From positions 1 through 64,000 of the forward strand of contig CAZVED010000004.1 of the NCBI GenBank assembly GCA_964626205.1: DNA of 64,000 bases, read 5' to 3'. Below the pieces are notes generated by a model. It did not search any database. It was given only the letters and a program-made list of their open reading frames with translations, and was not told the origin of the DNA. Shown here piece after piece: positions 9,423-17,396 of the stretch. The stretch's first letter is position 1. Each line of letters opens with the position of its first letter. This DNA is from CAZVED01 sp964626205. GTDB taxonomy: Bacteria; Patescibacteriota; Patescibacteriia; SG8-24. The position numbers were made by a program, and so were the translations under genes.

Positions 9423-10844
9423 ATGGAGCAGAAAGGTGCCTTCTTCCTCAAGCGAAACTGGCAGGTGATCTATGCGATCCTGCTGCTCTTGCTGGTACCG
9501 ACGACCATCGTCCTCAACACCTTCTTCGTCATCAGCCGTTTCCGCGCGACGGTCGACATCGAGCTGCAACGGACCGCGCTTCTCATCGGAAAGATGGTGA
9601 ATGTGACGAGCGTGGATCGCTTCGGCGACCCCGCCGCATTGCAAGAACGCCTCAAGGAGGTCGCCGCAATCATTCCGGAAGTGCGGTCCATGGACGTGCT
9701 CCGCAAGGATGGTGAGGACTTCGTCGTCGTCGCGAGCGTCAACGAGAGCGCCGTCGGTCAACCGGCGCGCGGCACGCAGTACATCCTTTCCTGGTACAAC
9801 GATCAGGCCATCGCCGCGCTCACCAAGTCGCCGCGCTCGGCCGGCGACGCGACGCCGCTGACTCCGGCGGAACTACGGAGCGCGGACCGGTACTGGAGCG
9901 TCGTCATGCCGCTGCACGGAACGGACGGGGTGACGAAGGAGTATCTCCTCGTCGCGAAGATCTCGCTCTCGGTCATCGACGCGCTCGTGCGCGATAACCT
10001 CTTCTGGTCGTACATCTGGCTCGCGATCACGGTCCTTGCCGTCATCCTCGTGCTGTCGTCGAACACGCGCATCTTCCAGTACGCGATCCTGTTCCGGAAG
10101 CTGCAGGAGGTCGACAAAATGAAGGATGACTTCATCTCCATGGCGTCGCATGAGCTGCGCGCGCCGATCACCGCGGTGCGCGGTTATCTTTCGCTCTTCC
10201 TCGAAGACGCATTCGGAAAGATGGAAGAAAAGCCGAAGCAGGTGCTGCAGACGACCTTCGCCATCTCCACGCACCTCGCGGGACTCGTGGAAGACCTCCT
10301 CGACGTGTCGCGCATCGAACAGGGCCGCATGCAGTTGAGCCTCGAGGACGTCGATGCCGGCGCGATCATCGAGGAGATCGTGACACAGCTCCACTTCGAG
10401 GCCGAGCGGAAAGGGCTCGCGTTCTCCTACACGAAGCCGGACGCGCCGCTTCCGAAGATCCGGGCCGATGTCGCTCGGCTGAAGCAGGTCCTCATCAACC
10501 TCTGCTCGAACGCCATCAAGTACACGCCGAAAGGTTCCGTCACCGTGACGACGGAACTCACGAACGACAAGATGCTCGACATCCGCGTCACCGATACCGG
10601 CCTCGGCATGTCGGCGGAGGCGCAAGCGAAGCTCTTCCAGAAGTTCTACCGCGTGAAGACCGACGAGACATCCGCGATTCCTGGCACCGGACTCGGCCTC
10701 TGGATTACGAAAAAGATCGTCGAGACAATGAGGGGTCGTATTACCGTGGAGTCCATCGAGAAGGTCGGTACCCAGATGAGCGTCGTGCTTCCCACCGTCT
10801 CTTCTCCCGCTACGCCTGAAAATAAGCCTGAAGTTGCATCCTAA
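9423..10844 (+). CDS. transmembrane sensor histidine kinase
   Basis: The 473-residue protein has two membrane segments (about 14-37 and 193-213) bounding an extracytoplasmic sensor domain of about 155 residues. The HisKA domain carries the phospho-acceptor His243 in A-S-H-E-L-R-A-P. The ATPase domain shows an N-box (N-L-C-S-N-A-I-K, near 359-366), a G1 box D-T-G-L-G-M and a G2 box G-T-G-L-G-L. No HAMP domain is evident between the second membrane segment and the H-box. No response regulator is adjacent, so it is an orphan here. The -10 box lies directly upstream, so the mRNA is predicted to be leaderless. Confidence 0.93.
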   Translation: MEQKGAFFLKRNWQVIYAILLLLLVPTTIVLNTFFVISRFRATVDIELQRTALLIGKMVNVTSVDRFGDPAALQERLKEVAAIIPEVRSMDVLRKDGEDFVVVASVNESAVGQPARGTQYILSWYNDQAIAALTKSPRSAGDATPLTPAELRSADRYWSVVMPLHGTDGVTKEYLLVAKISLSVIDALVRDNLFWSYIWLAITVLAVILVLSSNTRIFQYAILFRKLQEVDKMKDDFISMASHELRAPITAVRGYLSLFLEDAFGKMEEKPKQVLQTTFAISTHLAGLVEDLLDVSRIEQGRMQLSLEDVDAGAIIEEIVTQLHFEAERKGLAFSYTKPDAPLPKIRADVARLKQVLINLCSNAIKYTPKGSVTVTTELTNDKMLDIRVTDTGLGMSAEAQAKLFQKFYRVKTDETSAIPGTGLGLWITKKIVETMRGRITVESIEKVGTQMSVVLPTVSSPATPENKPEVAS

Positions 10845-10862
10845 CCCCCTCCACACTAGGCT
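10834..10862 (+). promoter_or_regulatory. promoter of the CNNM/CorC gene (leaderless)
   Basis: TTGCAT (10834-10839), a 17-bp spacer and TAGGCT (10857-10862) precede the ATG at 10869 by only 6 nt. The -35 lies in the last codons of the kinase gene. Confidence 0.5.
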
Positions 10863-10868
10863 ACCGCA

Positions 10869-12146
10869 ATGATTACCCAAGCTGTCATCCTCCTTATCCT
10901 TCTCGCCTGCTCCGCCTTCTTCAGCGCCTCCGAAACGGCGCTCTTTTCCGTGAACATGCTACGCGTCCATACGCTCGCCAGACAGGGAAGCCCTACGGCA
11001 AAGCTGGTCGAAAGGCTGCGCGGTGACGCGCGCGGGCTCCTCGGCACTATCCTGCTCGGCAACAACGCGGTGAACGTCGGCGCCTCCGCGCTCGCGACCA
11101 TCCTTGCCATCGAACTCTTCGGCAACGGAGCGCTCGGCATCGCAACCGGTGTGATGACGCTCCTCGTGCTCATCTTCGGCGAATTCATCCCGAAGTCCTA
11201 TGCGGCACACGACGCGGAAAAGGCGGCATTCCTTTTTGCCTATCCCGTCTACGCGGTCACTGTCGTCCTCAAGCCACTCGTCTGGATGCTCGACAAGATC
11301 GTCTCGCGACTTGCCCCGCACGCCAACGCGGAAGATAAACCACGCGTCAGCGACGAGGAAATCAAGACACTCGCACGCATGGGCGTGAAAGCCGGCACCA
11401 TCGAGAAAGCGGAGTCCGAGCTCATCGAGCGCGCGCTCTTGTTCAGCGATATCACTGCGGAGGACGTCATGACGCCAGCGGAGCTCATCGACTACCTCGA
11501 TGGCGGCAAGACCGTTGCGGAAGTAGTGGAGTACATCGCGGAAGAAGGGTTCTCTCGCTATCCGGTCTGGGACGGCACGCAAGCGAACATCGTCGGTATC
11601 GCGCATATCCGCAGCATCTTCGAGCGCATCACCGACGACCCGACGAATGCACTCCAGTCAGTGAAAATCCGCGATGTCGCGGAACCTGCGATGTACGTCG
11701 CAGCGACGATGCGTATCGACAACCTGCTCCGCGCGTTCCAAAAGCAGCGCACGCACATGGCGCTCGTCGTGAACGAATACGGCACCGTCATCGGACTCGT
11801 CACCATCGAAGACTTGCTTGAAGAGCTCGTCGGTGAGATCGCGGACGAAACGGACGTGGAGACGCATGTCATCAAGCGCATCGACAAGAACACCGTCATC
11901 ATCCACGGCGACGTGCAAGTGACCGACGTGAACCGCTTCCTCAATACGCGCATCGGCGAGCCACCGAACAAGACCATCAGCCGCATCATCCTTGAGAAGC
12001 TCGGGAGCCTGCCAGAGCAGGGTCAGACGGTGAATATCCTCGACGACCTCGTCGCAGAGGTCCTTGTCGTGAGCGGACACCACATCGAACGGATCCGTCT
12101 CACCAAAGGAACCAAAGAACTCCCGAAGGGAACGGCGAGCGTATGA
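10869..12146 (+). CDS. CNNM/CorC-HlyC family transporter-like membrane protein
   Basis: The 425-residue protein has an N-terminal DUF21/CNNM membrane domain (about 1-180) beginning with a helix and the S-A-S-E-T-A signature. A CBS pair follows (about 200-325) and a CorC/HlyC transporter-associated domain forms the C-terminus (about 335-415). Family members are linked to magnesium or cobalt efflux and some are called hemolysin-like, although the transported ion cannot be deduced here. It is followed by a thioredoxin-like gene whose ATG overlaps its TGA (ATGA), so the two are translationally coupled. Confidence 0.92.
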   Translation: MITQAVILLILLACSAFFSASETALFSVNMLRVHTLARQGSPTAKLVERLRGDARGLLGTILLGNNAVNVGASALATILAIELFGNGALGIATGVMTLLVLIFGEFIPKSYAAHDAEKAAFLFAYPVYAVTVVLKPLVWMLDKIVSRLAPHANAEDKPRVSDEEIKTLARMGVKAGTIEKAESELIERALLFSDITAEDVMTPAELIDYLDGGKTVAEVVEYIAEEGFSRYPVWDGTQANIVGIAHIRSIFERITDDPTNALQSVKIRDVAEPAMYVAATMRIDNLLRAFQKQRTHMALVVNEYGTVIGLVTIEDLLEELVGEIADETDVETHVIKRIDKNTVIIHGDVQVTDVNRFLNTRIGEPPNKTISRIILEKLGSLPEQGQTVNILDDLVAEVLVVSGHHIERIRLTKGTKELPKGTASV

Positions 12147-13078
12147 CGGAGCTCCGCGGAATCGCGGCATGGCTGAACTCCCCGCCGCTCTCCACAGAAG
12201 ACCTTCGTGATCGCGTGATACTCATCCATTTCTGGACTTCCACCTGTCCTGAGAGTATTCAAGCGGTCCCGCACCTCCTTCGTTGGCATGAGCGATACGG
12301 CGACAACGGACTCATCGTCGTCGGCGTCCATTCACCGGAATTCCCGTTCGAACACGAGCTTGCTGCCGTAAAGAAACAGGTTGCGCGACTCGGTATCACC
12401 TACCCCGTGGCACTGGATAACGACCATGCGACATGGGACGCCTACGGTAATCAGGCATGGCCGTCATCGTATCTCATGGACACGCAAGGACGTGTCCGTC
12501 ATCGCCAAACCGGCGCACGCGGCTTCGCGGAAACGGAAGCAATCATCCGCATGCTCCTGCAGGAAACCGGCGCCGCTATCGACAGCGCACCGCTGCCGAA
12601 GACGCGTGAAACGGGCGACCACGACGACGTGACGCCGTCGATGATCCTCGGATATGACCGCATGGAACGCCTCGGCTCCCCGGAAACGCTGCGCATGGAC
12701 CGTGACCAGCGCTACACGGTTCCTCTGGAGCCGACACGAGGAATGTTGTATCTCGATGGCACCTGGGAAATCCGTAAGGATCGTGCGGTCCCGAAAAGCT
12801 ATGGCGCGGGCATCGTCTGCCGCGTTCATGCCGCGCGCATGGGAATGGTCTTGGACGGCACCGTTGCACCATCGCGCGCGCAGATCATGGTTGATGGAAA
12901 AGACATGAAGACCGCCATCAAAGGAAGTGACGTTGGGCGGCGTGGCGAAACGGCCGTCGTACACATCGATGAAGCGAGACTCTACGACGTCATCGACGGA
13001 ACGCGGGCTCGGGAGATGCTCCTCGACATCCGGTTCCTCGAACCCGGCACGGAGGTCTACGCCGTCACGTTCGGCTGA
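12143..13078 (+). CDS. DipZ-like thioredoxin domain protein lacking the resolving cysteine
   Basis: The 311-residue product matches the soluble C-terminal half of DipZ/CcdA-type thiol-disulfide proteins. A thioredoxin domain (about 1-150) contains F-W-T-S-T-C-P-E-S, G-V-H-S-P-E-F and W-D-A-Y-G-N-Q-x-W-P. It is followed by the DipZ C-terminal beta domain ending in a T-F-G motif. The usual C-x-x-C is C-P-E-S here, so only Cys35 remains. No signal peptide or CcdA-like membrane domain is present. A peroxidase or monothiol role is possible. It overlaps the upstream CNNM gene by 4 nt. Confidence 0.8.
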   Translation: MTELRGIAAWLNSPPLSTEDLRDRVILIHFWTSTCPESIQAVPHLLRWHERYGDNGLIVVGVHSPEFPFEHELAAVKKQVARLGITYPVALDNDHATWDAYGNQAWPSSYLMDTQGRVRHRQTGARGFAETEAIIRMLLQETGAAIDSAPLPKTRETGDHDDVTPSMILGYDRMERLGSPETLRMDRDQRYTVPLEPTRGMLYLDGTWEIRKDRAVPKSYGAGIVCRVHAARMGMVLDGTVAPSRAQIMVDGKDMKTAIKGSDVGRRGETAVVHIDEARLYDVIDGTRAREMLLDIRFLEPGTEVYAVTFG

Positions 13079-13083
13079 GACGG

Positions 13084-13109
13084 AAAAGGACGGCAATGGC
13101 CGTCCTTTT
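13084..13109. terminator. bidirectional terminator between convergent genes
   Basis: The stem AAAAGGACGGC/GGCCGTCCTTTT with loop AAT lies between the thioredoxin-like gene and the minus-strand glycoside hydrolase and overlaps the latter's stop codon. Confidence 0.85.
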
Positions 13110-14139
13110 ATCGTTGCGGAGCATAGAGCTCTTTGCCTGCCTCCCATAGCTCGGGGCGTCCTTGTTCTCGCATCCAGTACCACCATTCGATACCCCAGAG
13201 ATACGCTTCGGAGAATCCGATGCGCCGTACGAACGAAACGTTCTCGGCGAGCTTCTCCGCGTTCATGAGCTGTGTCTGTCGGTCGAGGGAAAGCTCACGG
13301 ATGGGGCCAGGAGACCATGGTTCCGCCTGCAACTCGCTCACGATGATGCGGTCAACGAGCGGAAGGATGGCTCGGGCTCGCTGCGTATAGTATTTCGGAC
13401 TCACCGGCCAATAGAAGTATCCGACGTACCGCGTCCAGACTTCGCGATACGTGCTGATGCCGAGAACATCCGCGAGTCCGGCGGTCTGCAGCCACGAGGA
13501 CAGCTCTCCGGACTCCGTGACCATAATCGGTCTGTCATCGACAGAACGGACGACCGCGATTTCCTGCTGAAGGAATTTCCGATCGGGCGGCGGACACTCT
13601 CCGAATTCGAACAACGGCTCGTTCTCCACCTGCCACATGACGACGGTCGGATCGTCCTTGTAGCGCATCACGACGGCACGCAGCATCTCGAGGATCTCCG
13701 AACGGACCTCCTCTTCATCGAGGCGCTTCGTCCATTCCGGCACATGACACTCCGGCCATCGCGGTACCTTGCGCCCGATTGCCAGCACTACGTCCGCATC
13801 ACGTTTCGCAGCCTCCGCGACCTGCCAATCGACGACGGAGTAGTCGAACCGGTCACGGACGCGTTCGAGGTCGGTCCAGTACACCGGAATACGCAGGCGT
13901 TTCACGCCGAGCTCGTCGAGCGTCGCGATGTACGTTTCCTGCCAATCAAGACCGAGGCTTTCTGCGTACGGCTTGGAGAACGTCGCACCGAAGAGCACGT
14001 CCTGTTCGTCCAGGCCAAGATCGCGCTTGATGACGTCAACGAAAAAAAGTCCGAGGACCATTACCACGATAAGAAACCCGGAAAACCCGGCTTCCTGCCA
14101 AAACCGTGTTGAGGCGCTCTTCTGACGCTTGCTGCTCAT
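13108..14139 (-). CDS. membrane-anchored glycoside hydrolase (clan A, TIM barrel)
   Basis: The 343-residue protein has an N-terminal membrane anchor (about 18-37) and then a (beta/alpha)8-type domain. W-Q-V-E-N-E-P carries the likely acid/base Glu174, and V-S-E-L-Q-A-E-P carries the likely nucleophile Glu269, the two-glutamate plan of clan GH-A enzymes (GH5, GH39 and GH42-like). The exact family and sugar cannot be decided. ATG at 14139 was chosen over an upstream GTG because that GTG lies inside the -10 box. The gene stands alone between terminators. Confidence 0.78.
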   Translation of the reverse strand: MSSKRQKSASTRFWQEAGFSGFLIVVMVLGLFFVDVIKRDLGLDEQDVLFGATFSKPYAESLGLDWQETYIATLDELGVKRLRIPVYWTDLERVRDRFDYSVVDWQVAEAAKRDADVVLAIGRKVPRWPECHVPEWTKRLDEEEVRSEILEMLRAVVMRYKDDPTVVMWQVENEPLFEFGECPPPDRKFLQQEIAVVRSVDDRPIMVTESGELSSWLQTAGLADVLGISTYREVWTRYVGYFYWPVSPKYYTQRARAILPLVDRIIVSELQAEPWSPGPIRELSLDRQTQLMNAEKLAENVSFVRRIGFSEAYLWGIEWWYWMREQGRPELWEAGKELYAPQR

Positions 14140-14145
14140 GCTTGC

Positions 14146-14151
14146 AGTATA
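14146..14151 (-). promoter_or_regulatory. -10 box of the glycoside hydrolase gene (leaderless)
   Basis: TATACT on the minus strand ends 6 nt before the ATG, so the transcript is predicted to start at or next to the start codon. Confidence 0.5.
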
Positions 14152-14176
14152 CACCCGCAGAGGGGGCGTCCGGAAA

Positions 14177-14206
14177 TTGACCGTGTCAGCATTACGATGC
14201 TATGAA
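14177..14206 (+). promoter_or_regulatory. promoter of the trypsin-like protease gene
   Basis: TTGACC (14177-14182), an 18-bp spacer and TATGAA (14201-14206) lie upstream of the gene at 14239. Confidence 0.5.
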
Positions 14207-14238
14207 ACATCTGTACGTTCATTGGAAAGGAGGCCGGC

Positions 14239-15042
14239 ATGGCCTTCGGAAAACACGCGCTCCTTCTCATCGCATCCTATCTCTTCGCGCTCACGGTCCT
14301 CTTCGGACCAGCAGTGGCGGACATTCTCGGCACAGAAGCCCGTCTCGGTGAGCTTCCGGTGAAACCGAAGCTCTCGAAGCAGGAACGTGTTGCCTACGTG
14401 CGGAGCATAATCCTAGGAACCGTCACTGTCCGCGTACATCCGTACGACGGGGTACGCGGCATGCTCCAAGGAAACGGGACCGGCGCCATCATTTCCGACG
14501 AAGGCCATATCCTCACCGCCGCGCATGTCGTGCGAGGAAGCGAGTTCGTCTACGTGACGTTCCACAGCCTCGACGGGATGGCGACCGGATTCCACGGTCT
14601 CCGTCAGGAGCCGGCCGACGTGCTTGCGGTCTCTCCCGAACGGGACATGGCCATCATCAAGCTTCGCCACCCGGCGCGAGTACGTCTCACGACGTTCGCT
14701 GTCGCGGCTGACGGGTTCCCGCCTCCGCAAGCGCGGTTCTGGTTCGTCGGAACCTCGTCTGTCGTGCAGTCAGGCGTTATCGTCGCAACGGACCAGACCG
14801 TCCCACTCGGTGACGTGAACGCTCCGAACGCTCCGCCGACCGTCGTCCGTAACGCGACCGTCGCGAGGACCACGGCGACACAAGGTGATTCCGGCGGTCC
14901 GGTATGCGATGCGAACGGTACCGTCGTTGGCATCCTCATCGGTAGCGACAATGCCGGCATCGGCGTCATCTCGCCGCTCCGATACGGATTTACCCAGCTC
15001 CTCGCGCAAGCAAAAGAAAAGGAGCGCACGCTCCCCAGATGA
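14239..15042 (+). CDS. exported trypsin-like (S1C/HtrA-type) serine protease without PDZ
   Basis: The 267-residue protein begins with a hydrophobic export segment (about 6-27). The chymotrypsin-fold triad is visible as His96 in L-T-A-A-H-V-V, Asp136 in E-R-D-M-A-I-I-K-L and Ser218 in T-Q-G-D-S-G-G-P-V. It lacks the C-terminal PDZ domain of DegP/HtrA. AAAGGAGG lies 6 nt before the ATG, a strong ribosome site. It probably acts outside the membrane in protein quality control or surface-protein processing. Confidence 0.9.
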   Translation: MAFGKHALLLIASYLFALTVLFGPAVADILGTEARLGELPVKPKLSKQERVAYVRSIILGTVTVRVHPYDGVRGMLQGNGTGAIISDEGHILTAAHVVRGSEFVYVTFHSLDGMATGFHGLRQEPADVLAVSPERDMAIIKLRHPARVRLTTFAVAADGFPPPQARFWFVGTSSVVQSGVIVATDQTVPLGDVNAPNAPPTVVRNATVARTTATQGDSGGPVCDANGTVVGILIGSDNAGIGVISPLRYGFTQLLAQAKEKERTLPR

Positions 15043-15050
15043 TGACGAAA

Positions 15051-15086
15051 CCCCGCTCTCCGACGAGAGCGGGGTCTTTTTTATGT
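15051..15086. terminator. terminator between protease and adk
   Basis: The stem ACCCCGCTCT/AGAGCGGGGT is followed by a T-tract and lies between two convergent genes. The left arm has only a short A-run, so its main direction is plus. Confidence 0.8.
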
Positions 15087-15100
15087 ACGGTCGTGTGGCA

Positions 15101-15763
15101 TTACAGACGACCGACAAGCGCGGCAAGGATGGCGCCCTGCACCTCCTCAATCCCCTTTGCGCCGTCGACTTCGCGCAGCAAGCCGCGAGAACCGTACATG
15201 GCGAGCAACGGGAACGTTTCAGCATGATAGATAGCGAGGCGGCGGCGGATTGCGTCTGGAGTATCATCGGCGCGCTGCACGACCTCCGCACCGCAGGCGT
15301 CGCATGTACCATCGGTGGTCGTCGTCGGCATGGACTCCACATGGTAGATGCGCTCGCAGGCGGTGTTTGCGCAGACGCGGCGGCCGGAAATGCGCCGAAC
15401 GGCGTCGTCGTCGGAAATGTTCAGGTAGACGACGTCCGTGATACCGCTCCCAAGTGAGGCCATGATGCCATCGAGCGCTTCGGCCTGTTCAGCGGTACGT
15501 GGATACCCGTCCAGAATGACGCCCTGTGCGGCGTCGGGCCGCGAGAGGCGATCTACCATAACCTGTCCCGCGACGTCACTCGGAACGATCTCCCCGCGTT
15601 CCATGTAAGCAGCCGCGCGCTTGCCGAGTTCGCTGCCGCTTGCAACCTCCGCGCGGAACATCGTCCCGAGCGAAAGGTGTGGAATGCTGAGCTTTTGCGC
15701 AAGCCGTTCGGACTGCGTTCCTTTGCCCGAACCTTGGGGACCGACCATGAGAATGACGTGCAT
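15101..15763 (-). CDS. adk: adenylate kinase
   Basis: The 220-residue enzyme converts AMP plus ATP to two ADP. It shows the P-loop G-P-Q-G-S-G-K-G-T (8-16), the D-G-Y-P-R-T motif and a zinc-type LID with Cys131, Cys136, Cys154 and Cys157; the first pair is spaced C-x4-C rather than the usual C-x2-C. The ATG at 15763 starts directly at the M-H-V-I-L-M-V-G-P-Q strand. A TATACT -10 box lies at 15810-15805, leaving a leader of about 35 nt. Confidence 0.97.
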   Translation of the reverse strand: MHVILMVGPQGSGKGTQSERLAQKLSIPHLSLGTMFRAEVASGSELGKRAAAYMERGEIVPSDVAGQVMVDRLSRPDAAQGVILDGYPRTAEQAEALDGIMASLGSGITDVVYLNISDDDAVRRISGRRVCANTACERIYHVESMPTTTTDGTCDACGAEVVQRADDTPDAIRRRLAIYHAETFPLLAMYGSRGLLREVDGAKGIEEVQGAILAALVGRL

Positions 15764-15810
15764 ACGGTGTGGTGAACGGGCGCGAAACCGCCCTAGACCG
15801 AGGGAGTATA

Positions 15811-15838
15811 GAAAAAACCCCGCTTCTTGAAAAGGGGG
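15811..15838 (-). terminator. terminator after the small membrane gene, upstream of adk
   Basis: On the minus strand CCCCTTTTC/GAAGCGGGG forms an imperfect stem followed by a run of T. The adk -10 box follows immediately. Confidence 0.6.
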
Positions 15839-15852
15839 GTGGGGTACCGACA

Positions 15853-16371
15853 TTATTTCTTGGTGAAAGCGGCTCGACCGAGGGCGCGACCCCACAGGAG
15901 GAACGGCAGTTGCGCGAGAAGGAACGCGAGCGCGAGTGCGTTCATGCCGGGAAACTCGTAGGTTGGGACGGTCGTATCGACGACCTCGCCAATGCCGACC
16001 AAGTCGAGGTACCCGTTCCACATGAACCAGTTACCGGACTTGTCCGGATAGAGACCGCGATGCCAGTCCAGCAGGTCGAAATACGTCAGGACCTCCATGG
16101 TCCAGAATCCTGCAACGAACAGGACGAGTAGCGCATTCAACACTTTCGTCCGCCGATGAACTGCTTCCAATGAAAGCAAATGTCCGCGACAATGTGCGAA
16201 CGCGACGAGTGCGGCGATGAGCCCGACAGCGAAGAATGTCGCCGGGTCCACCACGAACGTGCAGAGCGGCAGCGTTGCTCGCGCCTCTCTCGGGAGCGCG
16301 TAGCGCGCCTGCATCAGATGCGCGACGAAAACGCAGGCGAATAGCAGGAATGCGGCGTGAAGAGCGACCAT
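15853..16371 (-). CDS. membrane protein of unknown function, four predicted helices
   Basis: The 172-residue product has hydrophobic segments near 3-20, 35-56, 74-94 and 142-160 and ends in a basic tail. I do not recognise the family. AAGGAGG before the ATG at 16371 decides the start over a longer reading with an N-terminus of unlikely composition. It is followed by its own terminator and then adk. Confidence 0.7.
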   Translation of the reverse strand: MVALHAAFLLFACVFVAHLMQARYALPREARATLPLCTFVVDPATFFAVGLIAALVAFAHCRGHLLSLEAVHRRTKVLNALLVLFVAGFWTMEVLTYFDLLDWHRGLYPDKSGNWFMWNGYLDLVGIGEVVDTTVPTYEFPGMNALALAFLLAQLPFLLWGRALGRAAFTKK

Positions 16372-16466
16372 GGGCGAATCCTCCTTCCTAAAGAACGGAC
16401 GCCGGAAGTTCACCACACCCGCGGAAGAGGCGCAATATCGTTCGGCCAGAACTCGGAACGATAGCA

Positions 16467-16495
16467 TTGACGCACGAGGAAAACTGCGCTAAGAA
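16467..16495 (+). promoter_or_regulatory. promoter of the NUDIX gene
   Basis: TTGACG (16467-16472), a 17-bp spacer and TAAGAA (16490-16495) precede the NUDIX gene. This rules out the upstream TTG as a start codon. Confidence 0.5.
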
Positions 16496-16526
16496 GCACC
16501 TGCAGGTTTCCGACGAAAGAGGTGCT

Positions 16527-17282
16527 ATGGCGAAGCTCATTGGACATATTGGCGCCCCCCATGGGCCGTACCGTTTCTCCGACGTACGTTGCGCCCGCAA
16601 AGGGTTTCTCAGCATCTTCACCTACCGCGTCAACAGCGTGTCACACCCCCTTGAAATGATGGAGCGTGGTCACGCGGTCGTCGTGCTTCCGGTGGATTTC
16701 TCAAAGGGGACGGTCATCCTCATCCGACAGCCACGTTTCAACCTCGGCTTCCTCGCATCTCTGGATGCGCGTGCCATGCAGGAACGGGCACTCGGGGTTT
16801 CGGGAGGTGTGCGCGGGGTGTTACGTCGCGCCGGTGCTTTCATCGCCGCTGCTCTCGCGCTCCACGAACGGAAACCGCGGGCGGTGCCGGTGCACGCAGA
16901 CGTGCCGCCCGAAGCTGTCCTCACCTACGAGATGCCGGCCGGCGTCATCGACCCTGGCGAGACAGCGCTCAATGCCGCAATCCGTGAACTTCGTGAAGAG
17001 ACCGGCATTTCTGTCGATATGAAACGCGTATCGATGGTCGCGAAGTACCATCCGTCCATCGGCGGATCGACCGAGCAGCTGACCGCGTACATCGCGGACA
17101 TCAGCGGATGCATCCCCGACCTCACGAACGCCGGCGAAGGCGACGAATCGATCGATGTCATGGAATTCACCGTTCGCGAAGCGTTCGCCATGCTCGCCGG
17201 TGGCGCGCTCCGATCCGCGAGCGCGAACATCCTTCTGCGCGAGCTGCGCATCCGGATACTGGAACGCGGATTCGCTCCTTGA
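16527..17282 (+). CDS. NUDIX hydrolase (ADP-sugar pyrophosphatase-like)
   Basis: The 251-residue protein contains a complete NUDIX box, G-V-I-D-P-G-E-T-A and R-E-L-R-E-E-T-G-I, near residues 151-173. This places the metal-binding glutamates as in ADP-ribose pyrophosphatases of the NudF type. The N-terminal 130 residues are longer than usual and include a basic insert. AAGAGGT precedes the ATG at 16527. A HAD phosphatase gene follows 114 nt later and may be cotranscribed. Confidence 0.85.
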   Translation: MAKLIGHIGAPHGPYRFSDVRCARKGFLSIFTYRVNSVSHPLEMMERGHAVVVLPVDFSKGTVILIRQPRFNLGFLASLDARAMQERALGVSGGVRGVLRRAGAFIAAALALHERKPRAVPVHADVPPEAVLTYEMPAGVIDPGETALNAAIRELREETGISVDMKRVSMVAKYHPSIGGSTEQLTAYIADISGCIPDLTNAGEGDESIDVMEFTVREAFAMLAGGALRSASANILLRELRIRILERGFAP

Positions 17283-17396
17283 ATCATTCTTCGTCCACCA
17301 ACGCACATGCGGCCGCGGTGGACGCTTTCCTCCCGCTGCTGAGCACGTGCTCGGCGTCGGGAACGGAAGCCCCGTTCATTGCAAAGGAGTACCATC

